DNA of 64,000 nucleotides from Rapana venosa (lineage: Eukaryota > Mollusca > Gastropoda > Neogastropoda > Muricidae). Below are positions 41,808 to 52,108 of this stretch, piece by piece (position 1 is the stretch's first letter; each line of letters opens with the position of its first letter). The position numbers and the translations under genes were made by a program. The stretch spans positions 19,990,059 through 20,054,058 of the forward strand of contig CM054167.1 in the NCBI GenBank assembly GCA_028751875.1. The letters are read 5' to 3'. The notes below the pieces were generated by a model that had not been told where the DNA came from, made no database searches, and saw nothing but the letters and a program-made list of their open reading frames with translations.

Positions 41808-42614
41808 ATGACACCGTGTGGTGAAAGCCGTGAGTCTACCGAAGCCACAAGGCCGACCCCCCTTTTATCGACCAGGACCATCAACGTCGGAACGTGGAAT
41901 GTGAGGACCATGTATGAGACGGGAAAAACAACACAAGTAGCAGCAGAGATGAAAAGCTACAACCTCACATTGCTTGGCATCAGTGAGACCAGTTGGACAC
42001 AGTCAGGACAAAGGAGACTGCTCACTGGAGAGATGCTGCTTTATTCTGGCCACGAAGAAGACAACACTCCACACACAGAAGGCGTAGTGCTCATGTTGTC
42101 AAGACCTGCGCAGCGAGCCCTGATAGGATGGGAAGCACATTGATCAAGAATCATCGCGGCATCCTTCAGGACTAAGAAGATCAGAATGAACATCATCCAG
42201 TGTTATGCGCCAACTAATGACGGCGATGAAGAAGCCAAAGATCAATTCTACGACAGACTGCAGAACGCCATTGCCAAGTACCCAGAAAAAGATATAAACA
42301 TCCTCATGGGTGATTTCAATGCCAAGATCGGACAAGACAACACGGGATGCGAGGAAGTGATGGGAAAACACGGATTAGGAGAGATGAATGAGAATGGCGA
42401 GAGATTTGCAGACTTCTTTGCTATCAACAATCTGGTAATTGGTGGCAGCATTTTCCCCCACAGAAGAGTACATAAGGCCACCTGGGTATCACCAAATCAT
42501 GTGATTGAGAACCAGATCGACCATATCTGCATGGCCAAGAAATTCAGGAGATCTCTACAGGATGTAAGGGTGAAAAGAGGAGCAACGTTGCATCTGACCA
42601 CCACCTTTTGGTAG
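41808..42614 (+). pseudogene. RTE endonuclease
   Basis: Two frames (41808-42143 and 42186-42614). NVGTWNVRTMYETGK, NLTLLGISETSWTQSG and GVVLMLSRPAQRALIGW form the N-terminal half; MNIIQCYAPTNDGDEEAKDQ, INILMGDFNAKIGQDN and VIENQIDHICM the rest. The usual SDHHLL segment appears just after, out of frame (near 42594). Stops at 42143 and in 42614 split the gene. These are the catalytic boxes of APE-type LINE endonucleases. Confidence 0.83.
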
Positions 42615-42647
42615 CCAGGCTGAAGCTAAAGCTGAGAAGAAACTTGG

Positions 42648-43136
42648 ATGGAAGTAACAACAAAGAGGCAGAAGTACAACACCAGCCTGCTGAAAGACTC
42701 AAAGATAAATGAAGAATTCAAGCTGTCCCTCACCAACAAGTACCAAGTACTACAAGAACTGCTTGAAGAAGAGACTGACATCGAGAGCCAGTGGAAGAAA
42801 GTGAAAGAGACACTGACATCAACTTGTCAGGAAGTAGTGGGCCCCAAGAGACACCAACAGAAGGAATGGATATCGGCAGTCACAATGGGCAATATTGAGA
42901 GGAGAAAGCAGAAGAAAGCAGCAGTAAACAACAGCCGGACAAGAGCAGCAAAGGTCAAGGCACAAGCAGACTTCACAGAAGCCAACAGAGAAGTCAAGAG
43001 AAGCGCAAGAACAGACAAGCGCAAGTACATCAACAGCCTGGCAGAGGAAGCCGAGGAAGCAGCAGCCAGTAACAACATGAAGCTGCTGTATGACACCACT
43101 AAGAAACTCTCAGGGAAGTACAGCAGGCCTGAGTGA
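42648..43136 (+). pseudogene. RTE linker region
   Basis: 162 codons, hydrophilic and helical: TKRQKYNTSLLKDSKINEEF, HQQKEWISAVTMGNIERRKQ, KAQADFTEANREVKRSARTD and LYDTTKKLSGKYSRP. In RTE elements this lies between the endonuclease and the RT fingers. The same stretch was reused in the patch at 40411-40593. Confidence 0.8.
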
Positions 43137-43326
43137 CCAGTCAAAGACAAGAAAGGAAACACCATCCTGGGAACAGAGGGACAACTGAACAGATGGGCAG
43201 AGCACTTTGAGGAACTCCTGAATAGATCCGTCCCTTCAAACCCCCCCGGACATCAACCCTGCTGATAGAGACCTAGGCATCAACTGTGAGCAACCAACCA
43301 GGGAGGAGATCAGGAAAGCCATCAAA

Positions 43327-44030
43327 TTGCTGATAAATGGCAAGGCAGCAGGACCGGACAACATCCCAGCAGAAGCACTCAAGGCAGACCTGGAGACCAT
43401 GGTAGAGATGCTGTACCCTCTCTTTGGGAAGATGAGGAAGTACCATCAGACTGGAAGGATGGCTACCTCATCAAGCTACCCAAGAAAGGAGACCTCAGCA
43501 ACTGTGCCAACTATAGAGGGATAACGCTTCTGTCGGTGCCAGGAAAAGTCTTTAACAGGATCCTCCTCGAGAGAATAAAAAATGTAGTCGTCTCTCTCCT
43601 CCAAGGCCAGCAGGCCGGCTTCCGCCAGAACAGATCATGCGTATATCAGATTGCCACCTTGCGCATCATCGTTGAGCAATCTTTAGAGTGGAACTCGTCT
43701 TTATACATCAACTTTGTTGATTATGAGAAAGCATTCGACAGTGTGGACAGCAACACCCTCTGGAAATTGCTTCGCCACCATGGAGTGCCAACCAAACTGG
43801 TCAACTTGATCAAGAACTCCTATGAAAGAATGACCTCCTGGGTGGTCCATGGAGGACAACTCACAAACAGCTTTGAGGTGAAGACCGGAGTCAGACAAGG
43901 CTGTCTCCTGTCACCTTTTCTCTTCCTCCTGGCAATCGATTTGGACCATGAAGACATCAACAGCATACAGAAGAAATGAAATCCAGTGGACACTGTGGGA
44001 TCAGCTGGATGATCTCGACTTTGCATACGA
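43327..44030 (+). pseudogene. RTE reverse transcriptase
   Basis: NGKAAGPDNIPAEALKAD (43340-43395), then after a frameshift LLQGQQAGFRQNRSCVYQ, YINFVDYEKAFDSVDSNTL (motif A) and TGVRQGCLLSPFLFLLAIDL (43536-43979). Motif C lies in a third frame at about 44013-44045 as DLDFAYDLTLLSH, so one of the two catalytic Asp residues is Tyr. This copy cannot encode an active enzyme as written. Confidence 0.85.
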
Positions 44031-44059
44031 CCTGACCCTGCTTTCCCACAGCCGCCAAC

Positions 44060-44800
44060 AGATGCAGGACAAGACTACAGAACTAGCAGCCACCTCATTA
44101 CAAGTTGGTATCAAGATCCATGAAGGCAAAACCAAGATTCTCAAGATCAACGCAGCGAGTGAGGACCCAGTCACACTAAATGGGAAGGAGCTGGAAGAAG
44201 TGGAGACATTCACATACCTGGGTAGCATCATTAACATGCAGGGCGGCACAGACGCAGACGTCAGAGCAAGAATTGGCAAGGCGAGGGCAGCGTACTTGCA
44301 GCTGAAGAACACCTGGAGCTCCAAAGTGGTGTCGACCCCCACAAAGAAAACAGGCTGTTCAACTCAATGTCAAGTCAGTCCTACTGTATGGAGCGGAGAC
44401 ATGGAGGACAACAAAGACCACCATCAAGAAAGTGCAGACCTTCATCAACAGCTGCCTGAGACGAATCCTCCAGATCCACTGGCCCGACACCATCAGCAAC
44501 GCAGACCTGTGGCAACGTACCAACCAGCTGCCTGCCGAGAATGAAATCCGGCGCAGGAGATGGGGATGGATCGGGCACACCCTGAAAAAGCCAGCCAGCA
44601 ACATCACAAGGCAGGCATTATCATGGAACCCCCAGGGAAAACGAAAAAGAGGAAGGCCAAGAAACACCTGGCGACGTGACCTTACGGCGGAAACCAAGAT
44701 GGGATATACCTGGAGACAGCTGGAGGGAATAGCCCAGGACAGAGGACTCTGGTGGACTGTTGTCGGCGGCCTATGCTCCAGGGGGAGTGATGGGCCTAAG
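44060..44800 (+). pseudogene. RTE C-terminal domain
   Basis: Text continues with VGIKIHEGKTKILKINA, VETFTYLGSIINMQGGTDAD (frame 43948-44544), then [57 protein letters not shown] (frame 44432-44878). The similar text at 60440-60560 shows a second copy of the same subgroup on the minus strand. Confidence 0.82.
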
Positions 44801-45039
44801 TTAGTATGCTTTAGGTGTGAGTGTCTTCTCTCAGTTTTGGCTTCATCACATGCAGCGTTCCACCTGATACTATCCTAACACGCTTCTTAGACTTTACTGA
44901 TTTATACAGGTTAGGAATTGATTCATTAGCAGCGAACAAAAACTGCATCCTGAAATACTGATGTCAAAAGACGATTAAAAAAAAAAGGGGGTACAATTTG
45001 ATTCAGTCCGCATTTTAAAAAAACAAGACATTTGGAGCC

Positions 45040-45150
45040 TTGTAGGTGGGTGGGTGGGTGGGTGGAGAGCGTGTGTGTGTGCGTGCGTGCACGTGTGTTT
45101 GTGAGAGAAAGAGAGAGGAGAGTGGTTGGGGGGGGGGGGGGGGTTGCTTT
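45040..45150. repeat. GGTG, GT and G-run tracts
   Basis: GGGTGGGTGGGT (45046-45064), GTGTGCGTGCGTG and a G run near 45127-45143. The flanking 44881-45040 and 45150-45530 hold no gene. A 33-base tandem pair (AAGCAAAAAATC...TTTAAATCTGCT) lies at 45280-45350. Confidence 0.8.
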
Positions 45151-45529
45151 TAGTACTATAATGTCTGAGTAAAATACATAATTATGCTGTATCTGTACTA
45201 TCGTGTGTTTGTACTGGAATCGGTTTGTAGCCTACCTTACAGGTTTCAAGTTTAAAATAATAATAATATAAAAAAAAACAAGCAAAAAATCTTTTTTAGA
45301 GTTTAAATCTGCTAACAAACAAGCAAAAAATCTTTTCAGAGTTTAAATCTGCTTCATCATCGGTGGGGATGCCAGGGGCCTTTCAGTATAAATAGCATCT
45401 CCACCTTCTGGTGTCTTTAAATATACATAGAAACGAATTGAGCAACAGTTTATTTTTAAAAAAAGATTTTTTTTTAAATTTGAAAAATAGGGGAAGTAAA
45501 CACTAAGAAAAGGAGGGGGGGGGGGGGTG

Positions 45530-45895
45530 GGGGGGATTTATGTGTGATTTTATTTATTTAATTCTTTTATATCGAGGATAATGGAATTGATATTTGTGGA
45601 CGGTTTCATGCGTGTGAATGCTTTGAATGCAAGTGCTTTGATTTGTTTATTTACAAGATTCAGTGCTATATATATCCCATACATTATTATTATTATTATT
45701 ATGGAATAAGCACTTGTGTGCTTTTTTACATCCAGTCCCCGTCTGTATGCGGTTTTGTAAATTTGTCATCTGTTCCCACCAGCACACAGTGGCTTACTCT
45801 TACGAACAGCAGAACAGGATTTAACATGTGCGCAAGATGTTCTGCATGCGTTTGCACACGGGGCCTCGGTTTATAGTCTCATCCGAAGGACTTTT
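45530..45895 (-). mobile_element. tRNA-derived SINE split by a LINE tail
   Basis: The 3' end (TATTTATTTAATTCTTTTAT, ATCGAGGATAATGGAAT) lies at 45548-45587 and the body resumes at 45701 (ATGGAATAAGCACTTGTGTG) to CTCATCCGAAGGAC near 45880. The head is missing. The gap is filled by the LINE 3' end below. Confidence 0.85.
45588..45700 (+). mobile_element. 113-bp LINE 3' end with 7-bp TSD
   Basis: Short L2/CR1-like terminus: AGTGCTTTGATTTG...CAGTGCTATATA then (ATT)n. ATGGAAT at 45581-45587 and 45701-45707 is the TSD. It is an extreme 5' truncation. Confidence 0.85.
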
Positions 45896-45936
45896 GAGAG
45901 AGAGCAGGAGAGAGAGAAAGAGAGAGAGAGAGACAA

Positions 45937-46340
45937 TGACAATGACAAATTCTTTTATTTCGAGGATAATGAATAAGCACCCATGTGCTTTTTTACATCC
46001 AGTCCCCGCCCTTAAGGATATATATGATAATAAAATAAAATAAAGCCTATAGCAATACACTTACACAGTGTACGGGGGGGAAATCTACACAAAAATCCCC
46101 ACAAAAATCACTGAAGAGAAAAAATGTACTAACAAGTAAGGAAGAAAGCAAAACAGAAAACACAGAAACAACCGAAAAAATAGCAAGAACCAAGAGCAAA
46201 ATAAAAGCGGCAACAACAACAAGGGGAGAGGTGACACCCAGTAGTTCCCCCTCAACAACAACTACAAACAACAACCCCAAACCAAAACAGAATCAAACAA
46301 AGCAGAACCTCCATAAAATTAAAGGAGAACAAACCACCTA
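45937..46340. repeat. 470-bp-period duplication, unit 1
   Basis: Carries a SINE 3' tail (AATTCTTTTATTTCGAGG) and AC-rich sequence with CAACAACAACAAGGGGAGAG. Repeats at 46407-46812. Open frames on the minus strand are low-complexity. Confidence 0.85.
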
Positions 46341-46406
46341 AAACTCATTGTTCAACAACACAATAGCCATATACAAGTAAAACATTCACAATTATACAGA
46401 GAAAGA

Positions 46407-46812
46407 GAGACAATGACAAATTCTTTCATTTCGAGGATAATGAATAAGCACCCATGTGATTTTTACATCTAGTCCCCGCCCTTAAGGATATATATGATAA
46501 TAAAATAAAATAAAGCCCATAGCAATACACTTACACAGCTTACGGGAAAAACATCTACACAAAAGTCCCCACAAAAATCACCGAAGAGAGAAAAAGAAAA
46601 AAAAAGTAGCAACAGGTAAGAAAGAAAGCAGAGCAGAAAACACAGAAACAATCGAAAAAATAGCAAGAACCAAGAGCAAAACAAAAACGGCAACAACAAG
46701 GGGAGAGGGAACAACCAAATAGTCCCGCCTCAAAAAAGCAACAACAACCCCAAACCCAAACAGAACCAAACAAAGCAAAACCACTATAAAATAAAGGAGA
46801 ACAAACCACGTA
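46407..46812. repeat. 470-bp-period duplication, unit 2
   Basis: Second unit, offset 470. The stretch between units (46341-46406) recurs in part at 47553-47610, so the duplicated sequence is itself a dispersed repeat. Confidence 0.85.
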
Positions 46813-46939
46813 AATAGTTTCATTTTGGCTAACAGAAAGAAACGGCAAAAGTTCTTTGTGCTTTTATGGGAGGAAACGGCAATAGTAAACTACATGAAAC
46901 AAATATTGTAGAAGCAATTTGCATCCCCATGCACACGTA

Positions 46940-46970
46940 CACACCACACACACACACACACACACACGCA

Positions 46971-47031
<61 letters not shown>

Positions 47032-47065
47032 CACATACCCACACCGCGCGCGCGCGCACGCACTC
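46940..47065. repeat. (CA)n/(CACG)n microsatellite
   Basis: CA tract with CACGCACG core units (about 46966-46992) and a GCGCGC patch near 47045-47057. Confidence 0.95.
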
Positions 47066-47320
47066 ACACCATGCATCAATGTCAACATAAAAATCTTTAT
47101 GAATATCATGTATAGTCATAGAGAAGGACATCTGCATTTTAGAATTAGCTATACATAACTGGTACGCTCAAAACAAGATATCAAAATAAAACATTCACTG
47201 AATCTCAAATACAGTCAATTTAGGGAGTAGAACTGAAATATTAAATCTGAATAAAGCATTCAACGGGATACTAATTGTAAATACGACGATTAAATCGATA
47301 AGCAAATAATAAAAGGAGAG

Positions 47321-47321
47321 G

Positions 47322-47393
<72 letters not shown>
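47321..47393. repeat. (GA)n microsatellite
   Basis: GA tract with one AAG interruption near 47371. 47066-47320 and 47394-47619 show no gene. Confidence 0.95.
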
Positions 47394-47619
47394 CAGTGCA
47401 TTTTAAATCCATATGATAATGAATATAGTTTTCAATTCATCAACACTATCACCATTAGAATTCACTGTGATTTAACATTGTACATGTTAAGATCGTCCTA
47501 GAGTCATTATAAAGAAGTAGGATAGTGGAAAATTCATTTTTAGAAGTCATTTTTCAATAACACAATAGCGATATACAAGTAAAACACTCACACTTAAACA
47601 GAGAGAGAGGATAATTTGG

Positions 47620-48915
47620 TATAATGCAAGGGAGGATATATTTACTTTGTTTCCAACAGATCAATTGTGGATTTTTATTTTTGATGCATCAAGTGGATGA
47701 AAAAATGACTTTTGAAGATTGTTAATGATTGGTGTTTGTCTAAATGAGTCAGGAAGGGAGTTCCACAGCACAGGGCCTGAGTAAAGTAAGCTAGATTTGA
47801 ACAAATCTATTCTTGGGATTGGGACACATGGCTTTTCAGTATTTCTGGAATGATTCATTGGGAGCTTGTCTTTTAAGGATGAGGGAAAAGTTCCTGTCAT
47901 TATCTTAAACATCATGATGCCTTTGTTAAATCTTAGTCTTTGGTGTAGGGGAAGAATATTTAACTGAGTACAATCCACTTCTAGTAAGGTAGTCTTCTTC
48001 AGAAGAACCAGTTTAAGAGCACAGTTTAATACAGACTTAATAATGGTTTCATAGTGTTTGCACTAGCAGAATCCCACAGGGTTGAAGCATAATCTATTGA
48101 GGATTGTATATAAGCTTGAAAGAATAGTTTTCTGAATGAAAGTCAAGAAAATGTTTGATTTTAGTCAGTTGGTATACTCTTTGAGACATGTATTTGCACA
48201 GATGGGATATGTGATGGTACCAGCTGAGATTTTCATTAATTGTTACTCCTAGAACTTTGTGGTGAGAGGCTTGTTCTATTGTTTCCTTTTTAATATAGAT
48301 TGGAGAAAATTTATGAGAATAGATTTTGTCGCTTTTGTCTGGTAGTGATAAGCATGCATTTTGTTTTTGGGGGTTATAGACATGTGATTTAGTTCAGTCC
48401 ATTTGACAAGAATCATCAGTGCTATTTGCAATGTCTTTGCAAGAGAGTTAATGTCAGTATGGCTTGTATGTATGGTTGTGTCGTCAGCAAAAAGTTCGCA
48501 TTTAGATTTGATATGGAGAGGAAGGTCATTTATGTATAATAGAAAAGAGAATTGGTCCTAAGATGGATCCCTGTGGTACTCCATAATGAAATGGGTTTTG
48601 GTGTGGATGTGGACGTAGCTATTGAAACACATTGTTGCCTGTTTTGTAAGATAAGAAGCAAGAAGTTCAAGAGTATTTGTAGAGAGATTATATAAGTCTA
48701 GCTTTTTAATGAGAAGTCTTCGGTCAATTGTATCAAATGCTTTTTTGAAATCTACAAATAATACTCCACAAAATTTATTGTCATTAATGGCGTTTGACAT
48801 CCAATTGTCTACAAGACTAGTTAATGCCGTATGGCACGAGTGATTTTTTCTAAATCCAGACTGATTTGGGTGAAGTACCGTAAGTTGTTAATATCTATAT
48901 GATGGACTATGTGTT
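47620..48915 (-). mobile_element. LINE X (CR1-like), 3' part
   Basis: Minus-strand LINE from mid-RT to its C-terminus. GVLFVDFKKAFDTIDRRLL (about 48775-48715) is RT motif A. C-terminal text (47978-47661): QLNILPLHQRLRFNKGIMMF, LLYSGPVLWNSLPDSFRQT. Between lies frameshifted RT sequence, including a GSILGPILF-like region near 48560. It ends at 48915 within TGGACTATGTGTT; the rest of the same LINE continues at 57108. Confidence 0.82.
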
Positions 48916-48941
48916 CTTCTTCTTTTCGATGCCTTATTGTT

Positions 48942-49319
48942 TTACACCAAGAGACCAGTTCGCCTAAGGAATGTAGCAGTCGTCTGTAGGGCATCCACCG
49001 GCCCGTACAGTTTTTCTTCTAGGGGTAATGGGTTCGGCCACATTTCCTCTCTCAGCTGCCTGAAGGTCCTGCAGTCCTGCAGGATGTGGCGAGTGTCTTG
49101 CTCAGCTTCCACACATGAGCACTTGGGGGAGGGTACCACTTTCATCTTCCTGTGCAGATGTTGGTTCAGCCTGCAGTGGCCTGTTCTTAATCGGAAGATG
49201 GTCACCTGGTCTTGTCTGGTGAGGCTGTGGTAGCTGTCTGGTGGTGGCGTTTTCCTGTAGAGAGACCTTAATGATGGTCTTGCTCTCTGCAAGGCAGACA
49301 GGGTTTTCGGGCTGTTCAT
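48942..49319 (-). pseudogene. LINE Y C-terminal Cys/His segment
   Basis: 125 codons to a natural stop: DQVTIFRLRTGHCRLNQHLH, PKCSCVEAEQDTRHILQDC and FRQLREEMWPNPLPLEEKL. The C-x-C...H-x4-C pattern is typical of the 3' end of RNase H LINEs, e.g. the one at 6745-6800. Confidence 0.8.
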
Positions 49320-49834
49320 CTCGGGCGCCTATCTTGGCCATTCTGTCAGCTTGCTCATTGCCCTCGATGCCACAGTGTGAGGGGATCCACTGCAGCACGG
49401 TGCAAAGACACTGGATGTTATGTAGTGCCATCTCTAGTTGTGGAAGCTGGCCGCTGTTGAAGGCTTGCAGCACAGACAGAGCGTCGGTCAGAAAGGACGA
49501 CCTGGGTGTTGTGATCCACTCTGCTGCGGATGGTGTTTGCTGCAAGGATGATCGCTTCCACTTCGGCCTTGTAGTTGGTGCAGTAGACGCCGGTTGCTAT
49601 TGACAGAGTCTGCCATTCTCTGCTGGGATACCAGATGTAGGCCCCAGCTCCTCCACATCTGGTGGCATCTGTTGCAGAGCCGTCTGTGTAGACGTGGAGC
49701 CATGCCTCGTGAGGGTATTGATCTTCTATCATGGCTGCTGTCAGAGTTCTTTTGACAATGTCGCTCTGTTCAGTTTTCTTCGTGATTCCTGGAACTGTCA
49801 TTCTGACTGTCACTTTTCTGTCCTTTCTTGCCAT
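49300..49834 (-). pseudogene. LINE Y RNase H domain
   Basis: Two overlapping frames carry WLHVYTDGSATDATRCGGAG (first catalytic Asp), YCTNYKAEVEAIILAAN (catalytic Glu) and, after a frameshift near 49500, LSVLQAFNSGQLPQ and LQWIPSHCGIEGNEQADRMA. The usual set of active-site residues can be traced except across the frame break. RNase H would remove the RNA template after first-strand synthesis. Confidence 0.83.
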
Positions 49835-51855
49835 GGAGGATCATCAAGGGAGAAGGTGATGGGCTGTACTGCTGGTAGTTTGTCTTGGTGCTCTCTCTGC
49901 AGTGCACGAGCTTCGACTGCAAAACTGGAGCGGTTTAGTCTTCCAGAGGACAGCTTCGCCAGTCTTGTGCTCATTGGATGGTCTTTGGTGCACTGGTACT
50001 TGGTAGCCTGTTGCAACGTCTTCTGTTTCCTTCTGGTGATGAGAGGAGCTATGCCAGTCACCTGCTCCATCTCCTCTATGGGGGTGGATTCATCGCGCCT
50101 GTGATGATTCTCAAGGCTTGGTTTCTGTACCTTGTCCAGGGTGTCCCGATGTGTCTTGGCAGCTGTCATCCATGAGTTTGATCCGTACTCAAGATGGGGT
50201 CGTACAGTGCCCTGGTAGACTGATTCAGGATGTGTTCATTGGCTCCCCACTGTGTCCCTGCAAGTTTGCGCATGATGTTAATCTACGCCTTGCTTTTCCT
50301 TCTGCCTGGGTGATGTGTTGTTTCCAGGTCAGCTTCTTGTCATATGTGACCCCAAGGTATGTCTGTTGGTCTTCATTCTTGAGGGTCGTGTTGCCAAGGG
50401 TGAGGCGTCCAGGGCTTGCTTTTGGTGAGAGCGTAAAGAGGGTGGCCTGTGGTCTTGTCCCGGTTAATGGACACACACCACTTGTCAGCCCATGCGGAAA
50501 CTTTATCCAGGGCCATCTGCATGCGGTAGTTTGCTGTTGAAGCGTACTCCTCCGTGCAACCAGAGCACCAGGTCGTCTGCATAAAGCGCTGCGTGGACTC
50601 CCTTGGAAGCTCTGACACATATCGTTAATGAAGAGCACGAACAGGGTTGGTGAGAGTACTCCTCCCTGAGGTACCCTTGCCGCAGGAGTACCTTCCGGCC
50701 ACAGCGGCAGTCCACCATCACTCTGGCTCGTCGGTTGTGAAGGTAGGATTTTGTCCACTGGTACATATTGCCGGTAATGCCACTGCGTAGGAGCTTCACA
50801 AGGAGTCCATCTTTCAGACCTGTCGAAGGCCTTCTGTAGATCTATGAGATTGCCAGGTCATCTTCTTGGCCTGAAAAGCATCCTCTATAACTTGAGTAAG
50901 ATGAGTTGTTGATCCTCAGTGCTTTTGTACTGACGGAATCCGGCTTGTTCAGGGACTAGGATGCTTTCAGTCTCCAGGTAGAGTTGCAGGGGCAGGTTGA
51001 CGAATGCGCTCCATGGTCTTACAGAGGCAACTCGTGAGCTGATTGGGCGATAGCTGATGGCCTTGCTCTGTTCTTGCCCTCTTCAGTACTGGGATCATGA
51101 TGGCCTCTTTCCAACATTGGGGGACTGACCACTGTTCCAGCTCAAGTTGAAGAATGTCCAAGAGCTTCTGGAGAGCAGTGTTTGCCTTGTGTTGTATCAT
51201 CTCGTTGGTGAGTTGTCAGGTCCTGGTGACTTCTTCTTCTTCAGTTTCTTGATGGCTTTTAGGAGTTCTGGCATGGTGATCTGTGTTCCATTGCCTCATG
51301 ACCCTGTTCACAGTTCTTTCTCCTGTCTCTTTCTTCCTTTCTCACTTCTTTCTGTAGGTTTTGTGGGATGTTGTTATTGCTTTCTTTGGCGTACTTCTTG
51401 GCAAAGGTGTGTGGCTGTCCTCTTTCCCGTCAGAGTTCTGCCGTCTTCTTCTAGTGTGATCTTCTGCCCTTTGTACCTTCATCCTTCAGGGCCTGTGTTA
51501 GTCCCAGACTTTGTTGTGTCTTTTTTCCATGTTGAGGCTTGATGTTTTCTCTCTCCAGCTCCGTCTCTTGCTTTCTAGTTTAGTTCTCAGGTATTTTGCC
51601 GTGCTCTCTTGGAGTCTGATGTGGTTCTCCTGATTCGGGTTGTTCTCTACTTCTTCTCTTGCTTCGGTGACTGCATCGTGTGCCTGTTGAAGCTGGTCCG
51701 TCCAGTATGGGGTGTAGTCTTTTCTTGCTCCCCTTGGTATGCATTCCCTGGCTGCATGAAGGATGCTTTTGTTGAATTCCTTCACTACGTTGTTGATGTT
51801 TCGTCCCTCTACTTGAATGTTGTTAGTCAGTTCATTTGTCCTGATGGCAAAGAGT

Positions 51856-52108
51856 TGTTGAATGTAATCGAACAGCTTATGTCAGATTAATGTTACGTCA
51901 TAGTTTTGATTATTTATTTATGACGTATATATGGTGTGCACTTAGTGATAGCCAAGTCGTCTTGACAGTAACTGCTGTTTTTTGTTTTTGTTTTTCTTCT
52001 TCCTCTTGTGTTCTGCATAAATGGATTATCTACTGTTATTGTGACTGAATAAATTAATCTAGTGACAAAAGTGGACTCTTGTCGTTCGTTATGGCTGGAA
52101 TTCTAACA
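51856..52108 (+). repeat. Copia 5' LTR
   Basis: 253 bases, TG...CA type. It contains an inverted pair TACGTCATA (51894-51902) and TATGACGTA (51919-51927), which include TGACGT sites of the CREB/ATF type, and GAATAAAT near 52048, a possible polyadenylation signal. An ATG at 52091 opens the gag frame. Confidence 0.95.

Larger units (their letters stand above)
41645..44880 (+). mobile_element. Near full-length RTE LINE
   Basis: 5' UTR text starts near 41645 (CTCTGCCATGGCCGATCCCA). EN spans 41808-42614, a basic linker 42648-43136, RT 43327-44030, C-terminus 44030-44800. All domains are present in one orientation but at least six frame changes break the gene. The motif C region reads FAYDLTLLSH instead of FADDL, replacing the first catalytic Asp. 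It immediately follows the Polinton-like island. No terminal repeat tail is clear near 44880. Confidence 0.88.
48916..51855 (-). mobile_element. LINE Y (RNase H LINE), 3' part
   Basis: Minus-strand: linker (51785-51498: YTPYWTDQLQQAHDAVTEA), RT (about 51200-50230: RVPQGGVLSPTLFVLFINDM, ALYADDLVLWLH in an adjoining frame, TYLGVTYDKKLTWKQHI), RNase H (49834-49300), C-terminal cysteine segment (49319-48942: CSCVEAEQDTRHILQDC), GAAGAAGAA tail at 48916-48923. The TSD TGGACTATGTGTT (48903-48915 and 57108-57120) shows insertion into LINE X. A Copia element splits it at 51855. Confidence 0.86.

Noticed and set aside
45937..46812. CRISPR-like spaced repeats
   Set aside because: Units are 470 bp with no short repeat-spacer structure; the genome is eukaryotic.
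46047..46848. Hydrophobic minus-strand frames resembling membrane proteins
   Set aside because: They come from the AC-rich duplicated repeat, appear twice with the repeat, and have no continuation.
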